A DNA stretch of 53,265 nt from Spirochaetes bacterium RBG_13_51_14 (GTDB taxonomy: Bacteria > Spirochaetota > UBA4802 > UBA5550). The notes beneath the pieces are model-generated. The model was not told the origin of the DNA. It worked only from the letters and a program-made list of their open reading frames with translations, and searched no databases. The stretch spans positions 92,584 to 145,848 of the forward strand of contig MIBH01000023.1 in NCBI GenBank assembly GCA_001829455.1, given 5' to 3'. Shown in pieces: positions 25,199 through 33,102 of the stretch (the stretch's first letter is position 1; each line of letters begins with the position of its first letter). Position numbers and translations under genes: made by a program.

Positions 25199-26140
25199 TC
25201 ATTGTATCCCACTGAAAAATTCCCAGATTTCGTCGCAGGCGTTGATGTCGCGCGAGGTATGCCCGATGATGCCCGTGAACAGGTAGCGCACTCCTCCCGG
25301 CCAGGTGTGACCGCCGTTCTCGACCCGGTACAGGACCACCCGGGTACCGGCGCCGCACGGCCCGTATGAAAGCCTGCGCACCCTGGTCCGGTCGCGCGGG
25401 TCGCGATCCGGCAGATCCTGTGTCTCCGGACCGCCCTGACATCTGTTGAAACGGACCCAGAAGCGCACCGTATCGTCAGTGGAGAGTATGCTCCCCCTGC
25501 CCGCGCCCATGAGCGTAACTTCGCCGCCGTTATAGTGAACAATTGGGTCGGTCGTGCCATTAATAATCAGTACGTTCATCGGCCGTGACGGCGCGCAGTT
25601 TTTCTCCTGATCCACCGGGTGCGTGGCGGTGACCGCGGCGATGCCTCGTATTTTACCCGAGAGCTCGCACGCCAGCCGAAATGACATAAATCCTCCGTTG
25701 GAGATCCCGGTGACAAATACCCTGCCTTTATCAATGGGATATTCCGCTGCAAGACGGTCGATAAGGCCGGAAATAAACCCGACGTCATCGATCTTTTTCT
25801 CATGGGCATAGGAACTCGTATCGTTCCGGAAATCATTCCAGCTACGCTTCAGGCCCTCGGGATAGGCAACATAAAACCCGGCGATATCCGCCAACTCATT
25901 GAACCTGTTCTTCGTCAGGCCCGCCATTCCGCGGGGAGTTCCGCCGCCGCCGTGGAGGACAATAAGAAGCGGACAGGGGCACGAGGCGGTTTGGAGGGGG
26001 ATATGGAGCAGACTGTGCCGTGACCTGCCGCCCTGATCGACGGTGATTTTCCGCGTCCCGCCCGTTCGCTGTTTGGTTCCTGCCGTGAGGCACCAGAGGA
26101 ACGGCAGGAGAACCAACGGTATGATCAGAATTTTTTTCAT
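25199..26140 (-). CDS. Secreted PHB-depolymerase/LpqC-type esterase
   Basis: 313 residues. N-terminal export signal (M-K-K-I-L-I-I-P-L-V-L-L-P-F). Oxyanion block V-L-H-G-G-G-G, nucleophile Ser in V-T-G-I-S-N-G-G-F, acid in N-G-T-T-D-P-I-V and catalytic His in N-G-G-H-T-W-P-G-G. This set is that of the poly(3-hydroxybutyrate) depolymerase/feruloyl-esterase-like family. There is no starch- or polymer-binding domain. Whether it acts on a polyester or a small ester cannot be told. Six bases separate it from the VOC gene upstream. Confidence 0.87.
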   Translation of the reverse strand: MKKILIIPLVLLPFLWCLTAGTKQRTGGTRKITVDQGGRSRHSLLHIPLQTASCPCPLLIVLHGGGGTPRGMAGLTKNRFNELADIAGFYVAYPEGLKRSWNDFRNDTSSYAHEKKIDDVGFISGLIDRLAAEYPIDKGRVFVTGISNGGFMSFRLACELSGKIRGIAAVTATHPVDQEKNCAPSRPMNVLIINGTTDPIVHYNGGEVTLMGAGRGSILSTDDTVRFWVRFNRCQGGPETQDLPDRDPRDRTRVRRLSYGPCGAGTRVVLYRVENGGHTWPGGVRYLFTGIIGHTSRDINACDEIWEFFSGIQ

Positions 26141-26146
26141 TACGGG

Positions 26147-26761
26147 TCAACCTACGTCTATGCACCGCTTTCCGGTCTTCTTCTCAATGAGGCCCAAAAG
26201 CTGCTGGAACCAGATCGGCGGTTTGAACCAGATACCCAGGAATCGATGGCTTATGAACTCCAGAATAAGGCCGTCGTCTCGCTCAGTGTCCATGTAGGCG
26301 AAGTCGATGCTCAGCGGCCCCATGCCGAGCTTGCCGCGCACGTACACGGGGTATCCCGCGTTAACGAGCTTATTCGCCCACGCGTCCACGTCCTTCACGA
26401 GGAAGCCCAGGTGCTGGATCAACGGCCTGCCGCGCTGGTCCAGGCTTCGCCGGTAGAAGTCGGTGCCCTCCCCCGGCTCAAGGAGCTCAATTTCGATGCC
26501 CCGGTGATATCCGAATCCGAGCCTGCTCCTCATATGCCCGTCAACGCCCCGTTCGCTCCAGCGTTCCGCCGAACCGCCCAGGAGCAAAAAGGGCTTCATT
26601 CCCTTCCGCTCAAGCTTTTCCGCGGCCGTCTCCACATTGTCCACCACAACACCGAGCTGGTAGACCGGCGCATCAATGCCGAGCTTTTTCCGCAATTTCA
26701 GGGCGAGCCCCTGGACCCGTGAATCAAAATCATTATCTGACAGTATTTCAGCAAGCAGCAT
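26147..26761 (-). CDS. Glyoxalase/VOC-superfamily protein
   Basis: 204 residues with two beta-alpha-beta-beta-beta modules: the first starts at Y-Q-L-G-V-V-V-D-N-V-E-T-A-A-E-K-L (about 34-50), the second at I-Q-H-L-G-F-L-V-K-D-V-D-A-W (about 115-128), with an H at the metal position of the second module and E in G-L-I-L-E-F. No substrate can be assigned; VOC members include lyases, dioxygenases and resistance proteins. First gene of the VOC-esterase-membrane protein transcript. Confidence 0.75.
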   Translation of the reverse strand: MLLAEILSDNDFDSRVQGLALKLRKKLGIDAPVYQLGVVVDNVETAAEKLERKGMKPFLLLGGSAERWSERGVDGHMRSRLGFGYHRGIEIELLEPGEGTDFYRRSLDQRGRPLIQHLGFLVKDVDAWANKLVNAGYPVYVRGKLGMGPLSIDFAYMDTERDDGLILEFISHRFLGIWFKPPIWFQQLLGLIEKKTGKRCIDVG

Positions 26762-26875
26762 AACTCGCCTCTCGGCACAGTAATGTTTAAGATCGATAAA
26801 ACGCGAAATCCTCAGCCTGATCTTTGTTCAGGTGCGCATTGTCGCTATAGTATGGGGAATGATACGTCCCGTCAA

Positions 26876-26911
26876 ATAAAAAAGGTCCGCGGCTTGAGCC
26901 ACGGGCCTTTC
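26876..26911 (-). terminator. Rho-independent terminator of dnaK
   Basis: On the minus strand GAAAGGCCCGTGGCTC and AGCCGCGGACCTTTT form a stable stem just after the dnaK stop, followed by TTTTTTATTTG. The A run on the other side allows weaker use on the plus strand. Confidence 0.8.
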
Positions 26912-26921
26912 ACCATATATG

Positions 26922-28877
26922 TCAACCGGCTTTCCGCTCGTCATCCACAACCTCATATTCCGCGTCGTATACCGTATCTCCGGAACCTTTTCCCGGTGCG
27001 GATGAAGATCGGTTGTCCTGCCAGGCTTCTGCGCTGCCGGTCCACGCTTCCGGTTTACCGGCATTCTGATGTTCTGCGGCGCCCTGGTTGAGCCTGCTGC
27101 CGAACTCGCTTGCCGCCTGCTCCAACCTGGATCGTGCCGACTGTATCACGCTGACATCTCTTCCTTCCATGGCCTGCTTCAACTGCGCGATCTCGGACTC
27201 CATCCTGCTTCTCTCATCAGGAGAAACTGTATCGGCATGCTCCTTCATGAGCTTCTCGAGGGAGTAAATGACCGAGTCCGCCTCGTTACGCGCCTCGATG
27301 AGCTCGCGTTCCTTCCGGTCTTCCTCCGAGTGGCTTTCGGCGTCCCGTACCATCTGCGAGATCTCCTGCTCGCTCAGTCCGCTGGAAGATTCTATTCGTA
27401 TTTTCTGCTCCGTACCGGTACCCAGATCCTTGGCCGACACATGCACGATGCCGTTGGCGTCGATGTCGAACGCAACCTCCACCTTGGGAATGCCGCGCGG
27501 CGCCGGCGCAATTCCCATGAGCTCAAACCTGCCCAGGGTCCGATTATGCGTGGCCAGCTCCCGCTCTCCCTGCAGCACATGCACGGACACCGCGGGTTGG
27601 TTATCCTCGGCCGTAGTGAAGATCTGGCTCTTCCGCGTCGGTATGGTGGTATTCCGCTCGATAAGCCGTGTCATCACGCCGCCAAGGGTCTCGATGCCCA
27701 GCGACAGCGGCGTGACGTCAAGCAGGAGCACATCGCGGACATCGCCCGCCAGGACCCCGCCCTGAATGGCGGCACCGACCGCAACAACCTCGTCCGGATT
27801 AACGCTCCGGTTCGGCTCCCGCCCAAAAATCTTCTTCACCAGTTCCTGAACCGCCGGAATGCGCGTTGAGCCGCCTACCAGGATGACTTCATCGACATCC
27901 CCAGCGGTAAGACCCGCGTCCTCAAGCGCCTGCACGCAGGGGCCCTTGGTCGACTCGATCAGATCTTCGATGAGCTGATCAAGTTTCGCCCGGGTCAAGG
28001 TGACGAGCAGGTGTCTCGGCCCGTTCTGGTCAGCGGTCAGAAACGGAGCATTCACTTCGGTCTGCGACTTGCTCGACAGTTCGATCTTCGCCTTTTCAGC
28101 CGCCTCTTTGAGCCGCTGGAGCGCCATCTTGTCATGAGAGACATCGATGCCGGTCTGATTCTTGAACTCCTGTATCAGCCACTGTATGACCCTCGCATCG
28201 AAGTCATCACCCCCCAGGTGCGTATTCCCGTTGGTTGACTTCACCTCAAACACGCCATCGCCCAGCTCAAGTATCGATATATCGAACGTACCGCCGCCCA
28301 AATCGTACACGGCCACCTTTTCGTTCTTTTTACCCTTCTTGTCCAGGCCGTACGCCAGCGCCGCGGCAGTGGGTTCGTTGATGATGCGCTCAACTTCGAG
28401 ACCGGCAATGCGGCCTGCATCCTTGGTTGCCTGCCGCTGCTGATCGTTAAAATAGGCGGGCACGGTAATGACAGCCCGGGTCACCTTCTCTCCAAGGTAA
28501 TCCTCCGCGGTCTGCTTCATCTTCTGAAGTATCCGGGCTGATATCTCCTGGGGCGTAAATTCCCCGGAAGCGACACGCACCGTGACGCCGTTCCCGTTGT
28601 CGATCACCTGGTAGGGAACAATCTTGATTTCATCTTTCACTTCATGGAACCGCCTTCCCATGAACCGCTTTATGGAGCGGATGGTATTGGCCGGGTTGGT
28701 TATGATCTGGTTCTTGGCCACCTGTCCCACGAGCCGCTCGCCCTTATCGGTAAAGGCGACAATCGAGGGCGTCGTTCGCTGTCCTTCTGAATTCTGTATG
28801 ACCACCGGATCTCCCCCGGACATGACGGCCACGCAGGAGTTGGTTGTTCCCAAATCTATTCCTATAATTTTGCTCAT
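26922..28877 (-). CDS. dnaK: Hsp70 chaperone DnaK
   Basis: 651 residues. ATPase domain with G-I-D-L-G-T-T-N-S (about 5-13), the phosphate-2 loop [10 protein letters not shown] and G-G-S-T-R-I-P; substrate domain from about 390 with the [10 protein letters not shown] linker; helical lid and Gly/Ser-rich tail ending in D-A-E-Y-E-V-V-D. DnaK folds and rescues proteins with DnaJ and GrpE, neither of which is in this window. The ATG has AAGGAGG upstream. The nearest promoter is that of hsp20, so the two genes probably share CIRCE control. Confidence 0.98.
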   Translation of the reverse strand: MSKIIGIDLGTTNSCVAVMSGGDPVVIQNSEGQRTTPSIVAFTDKGERLVGQVAKNQIITNPANTIRSIKRFMGRRFHEVKDEIKIVPYQVIDNGNGVTVRVASGEFTPQEISARILQKMKQTAEDYLGEKVTRAVITVPAYFNDQQRQATKDAGRIAGLEVERIINEPTAAALAYGLDKKGKKNEKVAVYDLGGGTFDISILELGDGVFEVKSTNGNTHLGGDDFDARVIQWLIQEFKNQTGIDVSHDKMALQRLKEAAEKAKIELSSKSQTEVNAPFLTADQNGPRHLLVTLTRAKLDQLIEDLIESTKGPCVQALEDAGLTAGDVDEVILVGGSTRIPAVQELVKKIFGREPNRSVNPDEVVAVGAAIQGGVLAGDVRDVLLLDVTPLSLGIETLGGVMTRLIERNTTIPTRKSQIFTTAEDNQPAVSVHVLQGERELATHNRTLGRFELMGIAPAPRGIPKVEVAFDIDANGIVHVSAKDLGTGTEQKIRIESSSGLSEQEISQMVRDAESHSEEDRKERELIEARNEADSVIYSLEKLMKEHADTVSPDERSRMESEIAQLKQAMEGRDVSVIQSARSRLEQAASEFGSRLNQGAAEHQNAGKPEAWTGSAEAWQDNRSSSAPGKGSGDTVYDAEYEVVDDERKAG

Positions 28878-28911
28878 AATTTTCCTCCTTAATTCTGCTT
28901 AGTGAAAGAGA

Positions 28912-28946
28912 AGGCCCGGCTTGTAACTCAAACTCGCACCGGGCCT
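28912..28946 (-). terminator. Hairpin between hsp20 and dnaK
   Basis: AGGCCCGG and CCGGGCCT arms with an 18-20 base loop lie between the hsp20 stop and the dnaK ribosome site. On the minus strand the stem is followed by TCTCTTTC, a weak T tract. It may attenuate or process the shared mRNA rather than stop it. Confidence 0.5.
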
Positions 28947-29017
28947 CTTCCTAATGCTTTTTATCCCGTGTATATACTTTAATGTTTCCATCGCTTGAAG
29001 CGGTGGGTGCACACCTT

Positions 29018-29452
29018 TTAGTTAACGGTGATATCAATCTTCCTTGGTTTGGCTGATTCCGCTTTGGGGAGTTCAATCTCCAACACACCGTTTTTATAGT
29101 TTGCTTTAACCTCATCAGCTTTGATGCTGTCCGGCAGTGCGATAGTACGGCTGAAGGAACCAAATCTGCGCTCGCAGTAATAGTATTCCTCGTTGTTATC
29201 GCCTTCAGTTTTTTCTTCTCTTTTCTCTCCCGCTATAGTAAGCAAGTTTTCTTTTAGAAATACAGTAAGGTCTTTATCATTCAGACCCGGAATTTCAGCC
29301 TTCACATAAACAGCTTTATCATCTTCATGTACGTCAACTCTCGGATTTAGTTCATCGCCAAAAACGTCAACCGGCATCATCCTGAAAAAATCATCAAAAA
29401 CTCTGGTGAAAGTTAAATCACCATTATTTAATTTAGTTAAACCCCATTTCAT
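29018..29452 (-). CDS. hsp20: Small heat shock protein (Hsp20/alpha-crystallin)
   Basis: 144 residues from the ATG at 29452, which has AGGAGG seven bases upstream; the longer frame from 29485 would start inside the CIRCE operator. An alpha-crystallin domain spans about 45-135 (R-V-D-V-H-E-D-D, V-K-A-E-I-P-G-L), with the conserved G-V-L-E-I-E-L-P near the end. These ATP-independent holdases keep unfolding proteins soluble for DnaK, which is encoded just downstream. Confidence 0.95.
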   Translation of the reverse strand: MKWGLTKLNNGDLTFTRVFDDFFRMMPVDVFGDELNPRVDVHEDDKAVYVKAEIPGLNDKDLTVFLKENLLTIAGEKREEKTEGDNNEEYYYCERRFGSFSRTIALPDSIKADEVKANYKNGVLEIELPKAESAKPRKIDITVN

Positions 29453-29474
29453 AATAAACCTCCTAAACATCTTG

Positions 29475-29501
29475 TTAGCACTCATATTTAATGAGTGCTA
29501 A
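29475..29501 (-). promoter_or_regulatory. CIRCE operator (HrcA-binding site)
   Basis: A perfect match to TTAGCACTC-N9-GAGTGCTAA. It lies between the hsp20 promoter and the start codon, where bound HrcA would block transcription until heat stress. The hrcA gene itself is not in the window. Confidence 0.97.
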
Positions 29502-29515
29502 CAATTTCTATAATA

Positions 29516-29544
29516 AATATACAAAGATTGTGGGCAATCGTCAA
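29516..29544 (-). promoter_or_regulatory. Promoter of hsp20 (and probably dnaK)
   Basis: On the minus strand TTGACG (29544-29539), a 17-base spacer and TATATT (29521-29516) stand directly upstream of CIRCE, so the operator covers the transcription start region. Confidence 0.8.
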
Positions 29545-29637
29545 GGGTAGATAAAAAAAATTATTTTTTATACCCTGGTATTGCTGATTCTCTATGCATC
29601 TTGCGGGTTATTTTATAAAACGATAAGGAATGTTTTA

Positions 29638-29669
29638 CTCTGACCCCTTTTATGCATTACTCTGACACC
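29638..29669. repeat. CTCTGACCCC/CTCTGACACC doublet (transposon-end remnant)
   Basis: CTCTGACCCC (29638-29647) and CTCTGACACC (29660-29669) repeat the motifs seen at 18806-18897. They sit at the broken end of the htrA remnant, which suggests that insertion and excision removed the rest of that gene. Confidence 0.45.
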
Positions 29670-29735
29670 CCCGCTTGCAGCGGTTTGTGATGTCTCATTA
29701 TGGCCGCTCCCCAACGGATATGAATAAATTCACCT

Positions 29736-30035
29736 TCACCTTGTCAACACCGTACACCACGTGGTGAACGGATCATCGAAAAACGGGTTACGCGGCAGTT
29801 TCACCGTTTACTCGGTACTAATGTATACCACGCGATGCTTATTAATTTCGAAGATTTTCCGGAAGGTGTCCTGCACCTTTACCGCGTCGGACACCTTATC
29901 TCCCCTCAGGGGGGATTCACCCGACGCACCAAAGAGAGTGCCGCCACCGCCCGAGCAGAACAACAATGATAACACAATAACGACTGATACCGTTGGAACA
30001 GCCAAAGCTAATGATAATAGCTTTTTCCCCTTCAT
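29736..30035 (-). pseudogene. Truncated HtrA/DegP-type serine protease
   Basis: The open frame 30035-29808 encodes a signal-anchor start (M-K-G-K-K-L-L-S-L-A), a linker, and V-Q-D-T-F-R-K-I-F-E-x-x-x-x-x-V-V-Y-I-S-T-E. It then meets TAA where intact homologues have a glutamine codon. The same frame continues with T-V-K-L-P-R-N-P-F-F-D-D-P-F, the typical HtrA text, before another stop at 29736. The protease and PDZ domains are absent. A GGAGG site still precedes the ATG. So this is a nonsense-mutated and 3'-deleted gene; the upstream gap 30036-30412 shows nothing else recognisable. Confidence 0.7.
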
Positions 30036-30412
30036 TCAGGACCTCCACTGTAATCAATTATAAATTCACACACTACTCCCCGTAATGGACTAATGCGACA
30101 GGTAGGCATGTTTTATCGCCCGCTATACTGTTTTTTGGTTATTATACCGATTAAAAAGTTACATAAACCCGGATGATAGAAATATCGAGAAGCCTCATGC
30201 GCTGTTCATGGCGTCTCACCACCGCAGTTATCGGAGGCGGGACAATAAGATAGAATTTTCAAACCAGCCTAATAATTTCTTGCAATTTCTATATGTTAGC
30301 CGGTAGAGTACATTCAAATGGTGAAGGATTACCGCCGAAGACAGCAGTCAATTATGCGGAGTGTTAATAGAATAATCCAATCATTAATATCCGCATACAA
30401 CAGGGGACGCCC

Positions 30413-31048
30413 ATGATCGGACGACAATCGGACTACAATATCAGTATCGGATTTTCGACAACACGGCTCTTCATATCTCGGATCATTCGTTGGGCGACCC
30501 GATCGTCTTGCAGCCACGCGTTTATCGCCTTTGATGATGCGGCCCTGAAGATGCGGATGGTGATGCAGGCCGAAGCGTGGGGATATGAGCTTCGTCCCTG
30601 GAAGCGTTGGATACGACACAACACCCTGGTGGCTGAATTCCGTCCCGTTGGTCCCCGACTCGACGAGGCGCTGCGCGAAACCGCCACGCGTCTCGGCACG
30701 AAGTTCGATTACTGGAGCGCCTTCATCATCGGCATTAAAAGCCTATTCCAATCCTGGTCAAGGAACCGTTACTCGCTCAATCTCAACCAGAGTCCCTGGA
30801 AGCTCACCTGCTCCGAGGCGGTCGTGAGATTTTTAATGCACGGCGGCTATACTGCCGTAAAAAGACTCGACCCTGAGACCACCAGCCCGGGATCGCTCCT
30901 GCGCGCGGTGCTGGCGAGCAAGAAGGAGTTTGAAGCGCTCTTCCTCAAGCTGACATACCTCCGGTTCGACCGGTCTCTCACGATAGAGCCGAAGATATAT
31001 AAAAAATCAGTGTTTTTATTCAATAAAAAGCGCGACTCGCTGAGATAA
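30413..31048 (+). CDS. Permuted papain-fold (YiiX/NlpC-P60-like) protein
   Basis: 211 residues from an ATG with AGGGG upstream. An early S-H-A-F-I-A-F (His about residue 38-40) and a later T-C-S-E-A-V-V-R-F-L (Cys about 140) give the His-before-Cys order of circularly permuted NlpC/P60 enzymes such as YiiX and LRAT-like proteins. The Glu after C-S is usual in that group. No signal peptide is clear. Likely an amidase, thioesterase or acyltransferase; substrate unknown. A basic tail ends the protein. Confidence 0.7.
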   Translation: MIGRQSDYNISIGFSTTRLFISRIIRWATRSSCSHAFIAFDDAALKMRMVMQAEAWGYELRPWKRWIRHNTLVAEFRPVGPRLDEALRETATRLGTKFDYWSAFIIGIKSLFQSWSRNRYSLNLNQSPWKLTCSEAVVRFLMHGGYTAVKRLDPETTSPGSLLRAVLASKKEFEALFLKLTYLRFDRSLTIEPKIYKKSVFLFNKKRDSLR

Positions 31049-31273
31049 CCCTTCTCATCATCTGTTCTTACATCTCACCGCCGGATCCGGTCCTATTCGC
31101 TTTCCGGAATTCCTTATAACTCCAGCTCGATTGACGCCGATCCACACCAGCCGGCTTTTCGCAATTTATAAAAACACCGCATACTGAAAAACGTATTTGA
31201 GTTGATAAAAAACGAAAGATGAGTTAGATATGGATACGATGAAAAATACAGGATGTATCTCGGGGGCTGTTTC

Positions 31274-31597
31274 ATGAGCGCGGTAGACTACATGAAGGTC
31301 ATAAAGGTGCTGTCAAAAACACTGAAGATGGAAAAGTACGATGTTCATTTCCCCGAAGAGTCAACCAATAAACTTATTGTCACCATGACCGGCGAAGAAA
31401 AGGAACAGAAAACATTTAAATTAACCGTCCAGGGTCATGCAATCGAGCTTGCTTTCAATAAGCACTATTTTTCCGACAGAGATTTTAACCGGTGGTGCGC
31501 ATCCTTCGAATATGAACTTGAGCAGGCTTTTGTAAAGAATATCAACGTTCATGTCAATATCGATGTCTTGAATTATACTGTAAAGATTATGTTTTGA
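31274..31597 (+). CDS. Hypothetical protein upstream of sixA
   Basis: 107 residues from the ATG at 31274, which has GGGGG upstream; an in-frame ATG at 31253 is possible. Mixed alpha/beta composition with alternating hydrophobic strands (K-L-I-V-T-M-T, F-K-L-T-V-Q, I-E-L-A-F), a central W-C pair and a C-terminal strand V-N-Y-T-V-K-I-M-F type pattern. No signal or membrane segment. Not recognised. It ends 44 bases before the sixA start on the same strand, so they are probably co-transcribed. Confidence 0.6.
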   Translation: MSAVDYMKVIKVLSKTLKMEKYDVHFPEESTNKLIVTMTGEEKEQKTFKLTVQGHAIELAFNKHYFSDRDFNRWCASFEYELEQAFVKNINVHVNIDVLNYTVKIMF

Positions 31598-31641
31598 CAG
31601 TACTCATGAGAATGTCATCCCGCATCATGAAGGAGTCACCC

Positions 31642-32103
31642 ATGTCATTATATCTTGTCCAGCACGGTAAATCCCATTCAAAAGAAGCCGATCCCGAGCG
31701 CGGGCTTACCGATGAAGGCCGGGCCGAAGTGGAGCGTATCGCTTCAGTGGCCAATGACTACCGGGTTATGGTGAGCATCATTTTTCACAGCGGAAAGAAA
31801 CGCGCCCTGCAGACGGCTCGCATTTTCGCGGAAAAGCTCGGTCCCGGCATCAGCGTTGAGGAGCATCCTGGCACGGATCCCAATGACGATGTTGTTCATT
31901 TTGCCGAGCGTCTCGACGCGACCGGAAACCGGATGTATGTGGGACATCTCCCGTTCATGGAGAAACTTGTTTCCCATTTAATAACCGGCTCTGTTGAAAA
32001 ACCGGTGTTTAAATTCCAGAACGGCGGCATTGTATGCCTGGATATATATCCCGGCACAGTCCGCTGGGTGATAAAATGGGCGCTGATGCCGCATATTAAT
32101 TAG
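31642..32103 (+). CDS. sixA: SixA-type phosphohistidine phosphatase
   Basis: 153 residues from the ATG at 31642 (GAAGGAG upstream). The histidine-phosphatase core starts L-Y-L-V-Q-H-G-K-S, with Q-H-G in place of the classical R-H-G, a substitution known in SixA-like proteins. Then L-T-D-E-G, the S-x-x-x-R-A-x-Q-T-A block and the second catalytic His in Y-V-G-H-L-P-F. SixA removes phosphate from His residues of phosphorelay proteins; the window carries two histidine kinase systems. The stop codon is the first triplet of a 60-bp dispersed repeat. Confidence 0.9.
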   Translation: MSLYLVQHGKSHSKEADPERGLTDEGRAEVERIASVANDYRVMVSIIFHSGKKRALQTARIFAEKLGPGISVEEHPGTDPNDDVVHFAERLDATGNRMYVGHLPFMEKLVSHLITGSVEKPVFKFQNGGIVCLDIYPGTVRWVIKWALMPHIN

Positions 32104-32161
32104 CGGCTTGCTGAAAAACAGCAAACCGCCAAACGATACGTGGAAGTATCGCGGTTTTTCA
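32101..32161 (+). repeat. Double-hairpin dispersed repeat (copy 1)
   Basis: Stem GCGGCTTGCTG/CAGCAAACCGC then stem CGATAC/GTATCG and a GGTTTTT tract. About 85% identical over 60 bases to the copy at 39396-39455, same strand. The first three bases are the sixA stop codon, so it may act as a 3' hairpin or terminator for sixA. The spacer 32162-32323 has no convincing gene. Confidence 0.7.
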
Positions 32162-32323
32162 GTTAACTGTTAGAAGAAGATCCCGCGCAGGATCGATGCA
32201 TTGCACAGTCTGCAATAAGGAATCGGAAAGGCACCGGGATCTCACCGGCATGGAAGACCAGAAATTCATGGGGTCATACATGCCGCAGGTGCTCTCGCGC
32301 TAGCCGTACCAACCGCGATCAGA

Positions 32324-32821
32324 TTACCATTCTTCTACCTTTTTCTGCTCCTTTTCAGCCGCCCCGCTTGATACGTAATCCCGCAGGTCCTCCATGTTTT
32401 TTTCAAGCTGTTTCCTTATCTTGTTTATTTCAAATTTGAACTCGGCCCGGCTGGCCGTGAGCTGCCGCTCATCATAATACACGACAAAATTATCAAATGT
32501 GACACGGTAGCGGTTATCCTTAATCTCGATCGTGATGGTGTAGCTGAATTCCCGGTCCACCAAGAAGTCGAAATACTCGGAATATTTCCCGACACCCTTT
32601 CCGATGATTTTTCCCTTCTCCTTGTCCTTCACGACGATGGCGTCATTGACCGTAACGAATTTCTTCGCGCACCAATCCAGCGTCCTGTCGAATATCTCGT
32701 CTTTCGAGAGCTTGACGCTGAATACCTGCCTGATCATGCGCTCCTGGTCCTGCACCTTGACCAGCCTTCCGCATCCGTAAAGAGCTATCACGCCGATACA
32801 AATCAGATGAATATATTTCAT
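32324..32821 (-). CDS. Putative lipoprotein with a DUF4468-like domain
   Basis: 165 residues from the ATG at 32821, with AAGGCGG upstream (a TTG six bases earlier is possible). Lipobox A-L-Y-G-C. The mature part has F-S-V-K-L-S-K-D-E-I-F-D-R-T-L-D-W, then G-K-I-I-G-K-G and strands Y-T-I-T-I-E-I-K and Y-R-V-T-F-D-N-F, the pattern of DUF4468 (a TBP-like beta-sheet fold found in secreted lipoproteins). The C-terminus is a charged helix. Function unknown. Confidence 0.7.
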   Translation of the reverse strand: MKYIHLICIGVIALYGCGRLVKVQDQERMIRQVFSVKLSKDEIFDRTLDWCAKKFVTVNDAIVVKDKEKGKIIGKGVGKYSEYFDFLVDREFSYTITIEIKDNRYRVTFDNFVVYYDERQLTASRAEFKFEINKIRKQLEKNMEDLRDYVSSGAAEKEQKKVEEW

Positions 32822-32889
32822 AATCAATCCGCCTTTTTAAATGGGGTTGTCTGTATTTACAATAGGCATTGATAAAATCAAGAAATAAA

Positions 32890-32989
32890 TAGACATGTTG
32901 CTACCCTAAAATAATAATTAAATCTTGCCCCCGCCGCCTGCGGCGGCGGGGGCAAGTATAAATTTTTATTTCAATATGCAACAAGTCTA
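32890..32989. repeat. MITE-like element with 12-bp terminal inverted repeats (copy 2)
   Basis: 100 bp, TAGACATGTTGC at one end and GCAACAAGTCTA at the other (11 of 12 matching), with a perfect GC-rich hairpin inside (32924-32956, CTTGCCCCCGCCGC arms). ATAAA directly flanks both ends, a possible 5-bp target duplication, although the region is AT-rich. Shares its ends with 2011-2140. The remainder of the 32822-33102 gap is plain AT-rich DNA. Confidence 0.6.
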
Positions 32990-33102
32990 ATAAAATGCTT
33001 CCGGAATGATGATGCATCATCATATATTAAATTATCAGTTGACGTTTTGTTATATTTGCCGTATCAATTATACTATCCAAGCAGATTTACCGGAGAAGCG
33101 AA

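Noticed and set aside
29452-29485. Upstream start for Hsp20 at 29485
   Set aside because: It lies inside CIRCE and has no ribosome site, whereas the ATG at 29452 has AGGAGG.
32162-32323. Short frame ending F-M-G-S-Y-M-P-Q-V-L-S-R before the lipoprotein gene
   Set aside because: No start site and no recognisable family; too short to tell a gene remnant from chance.
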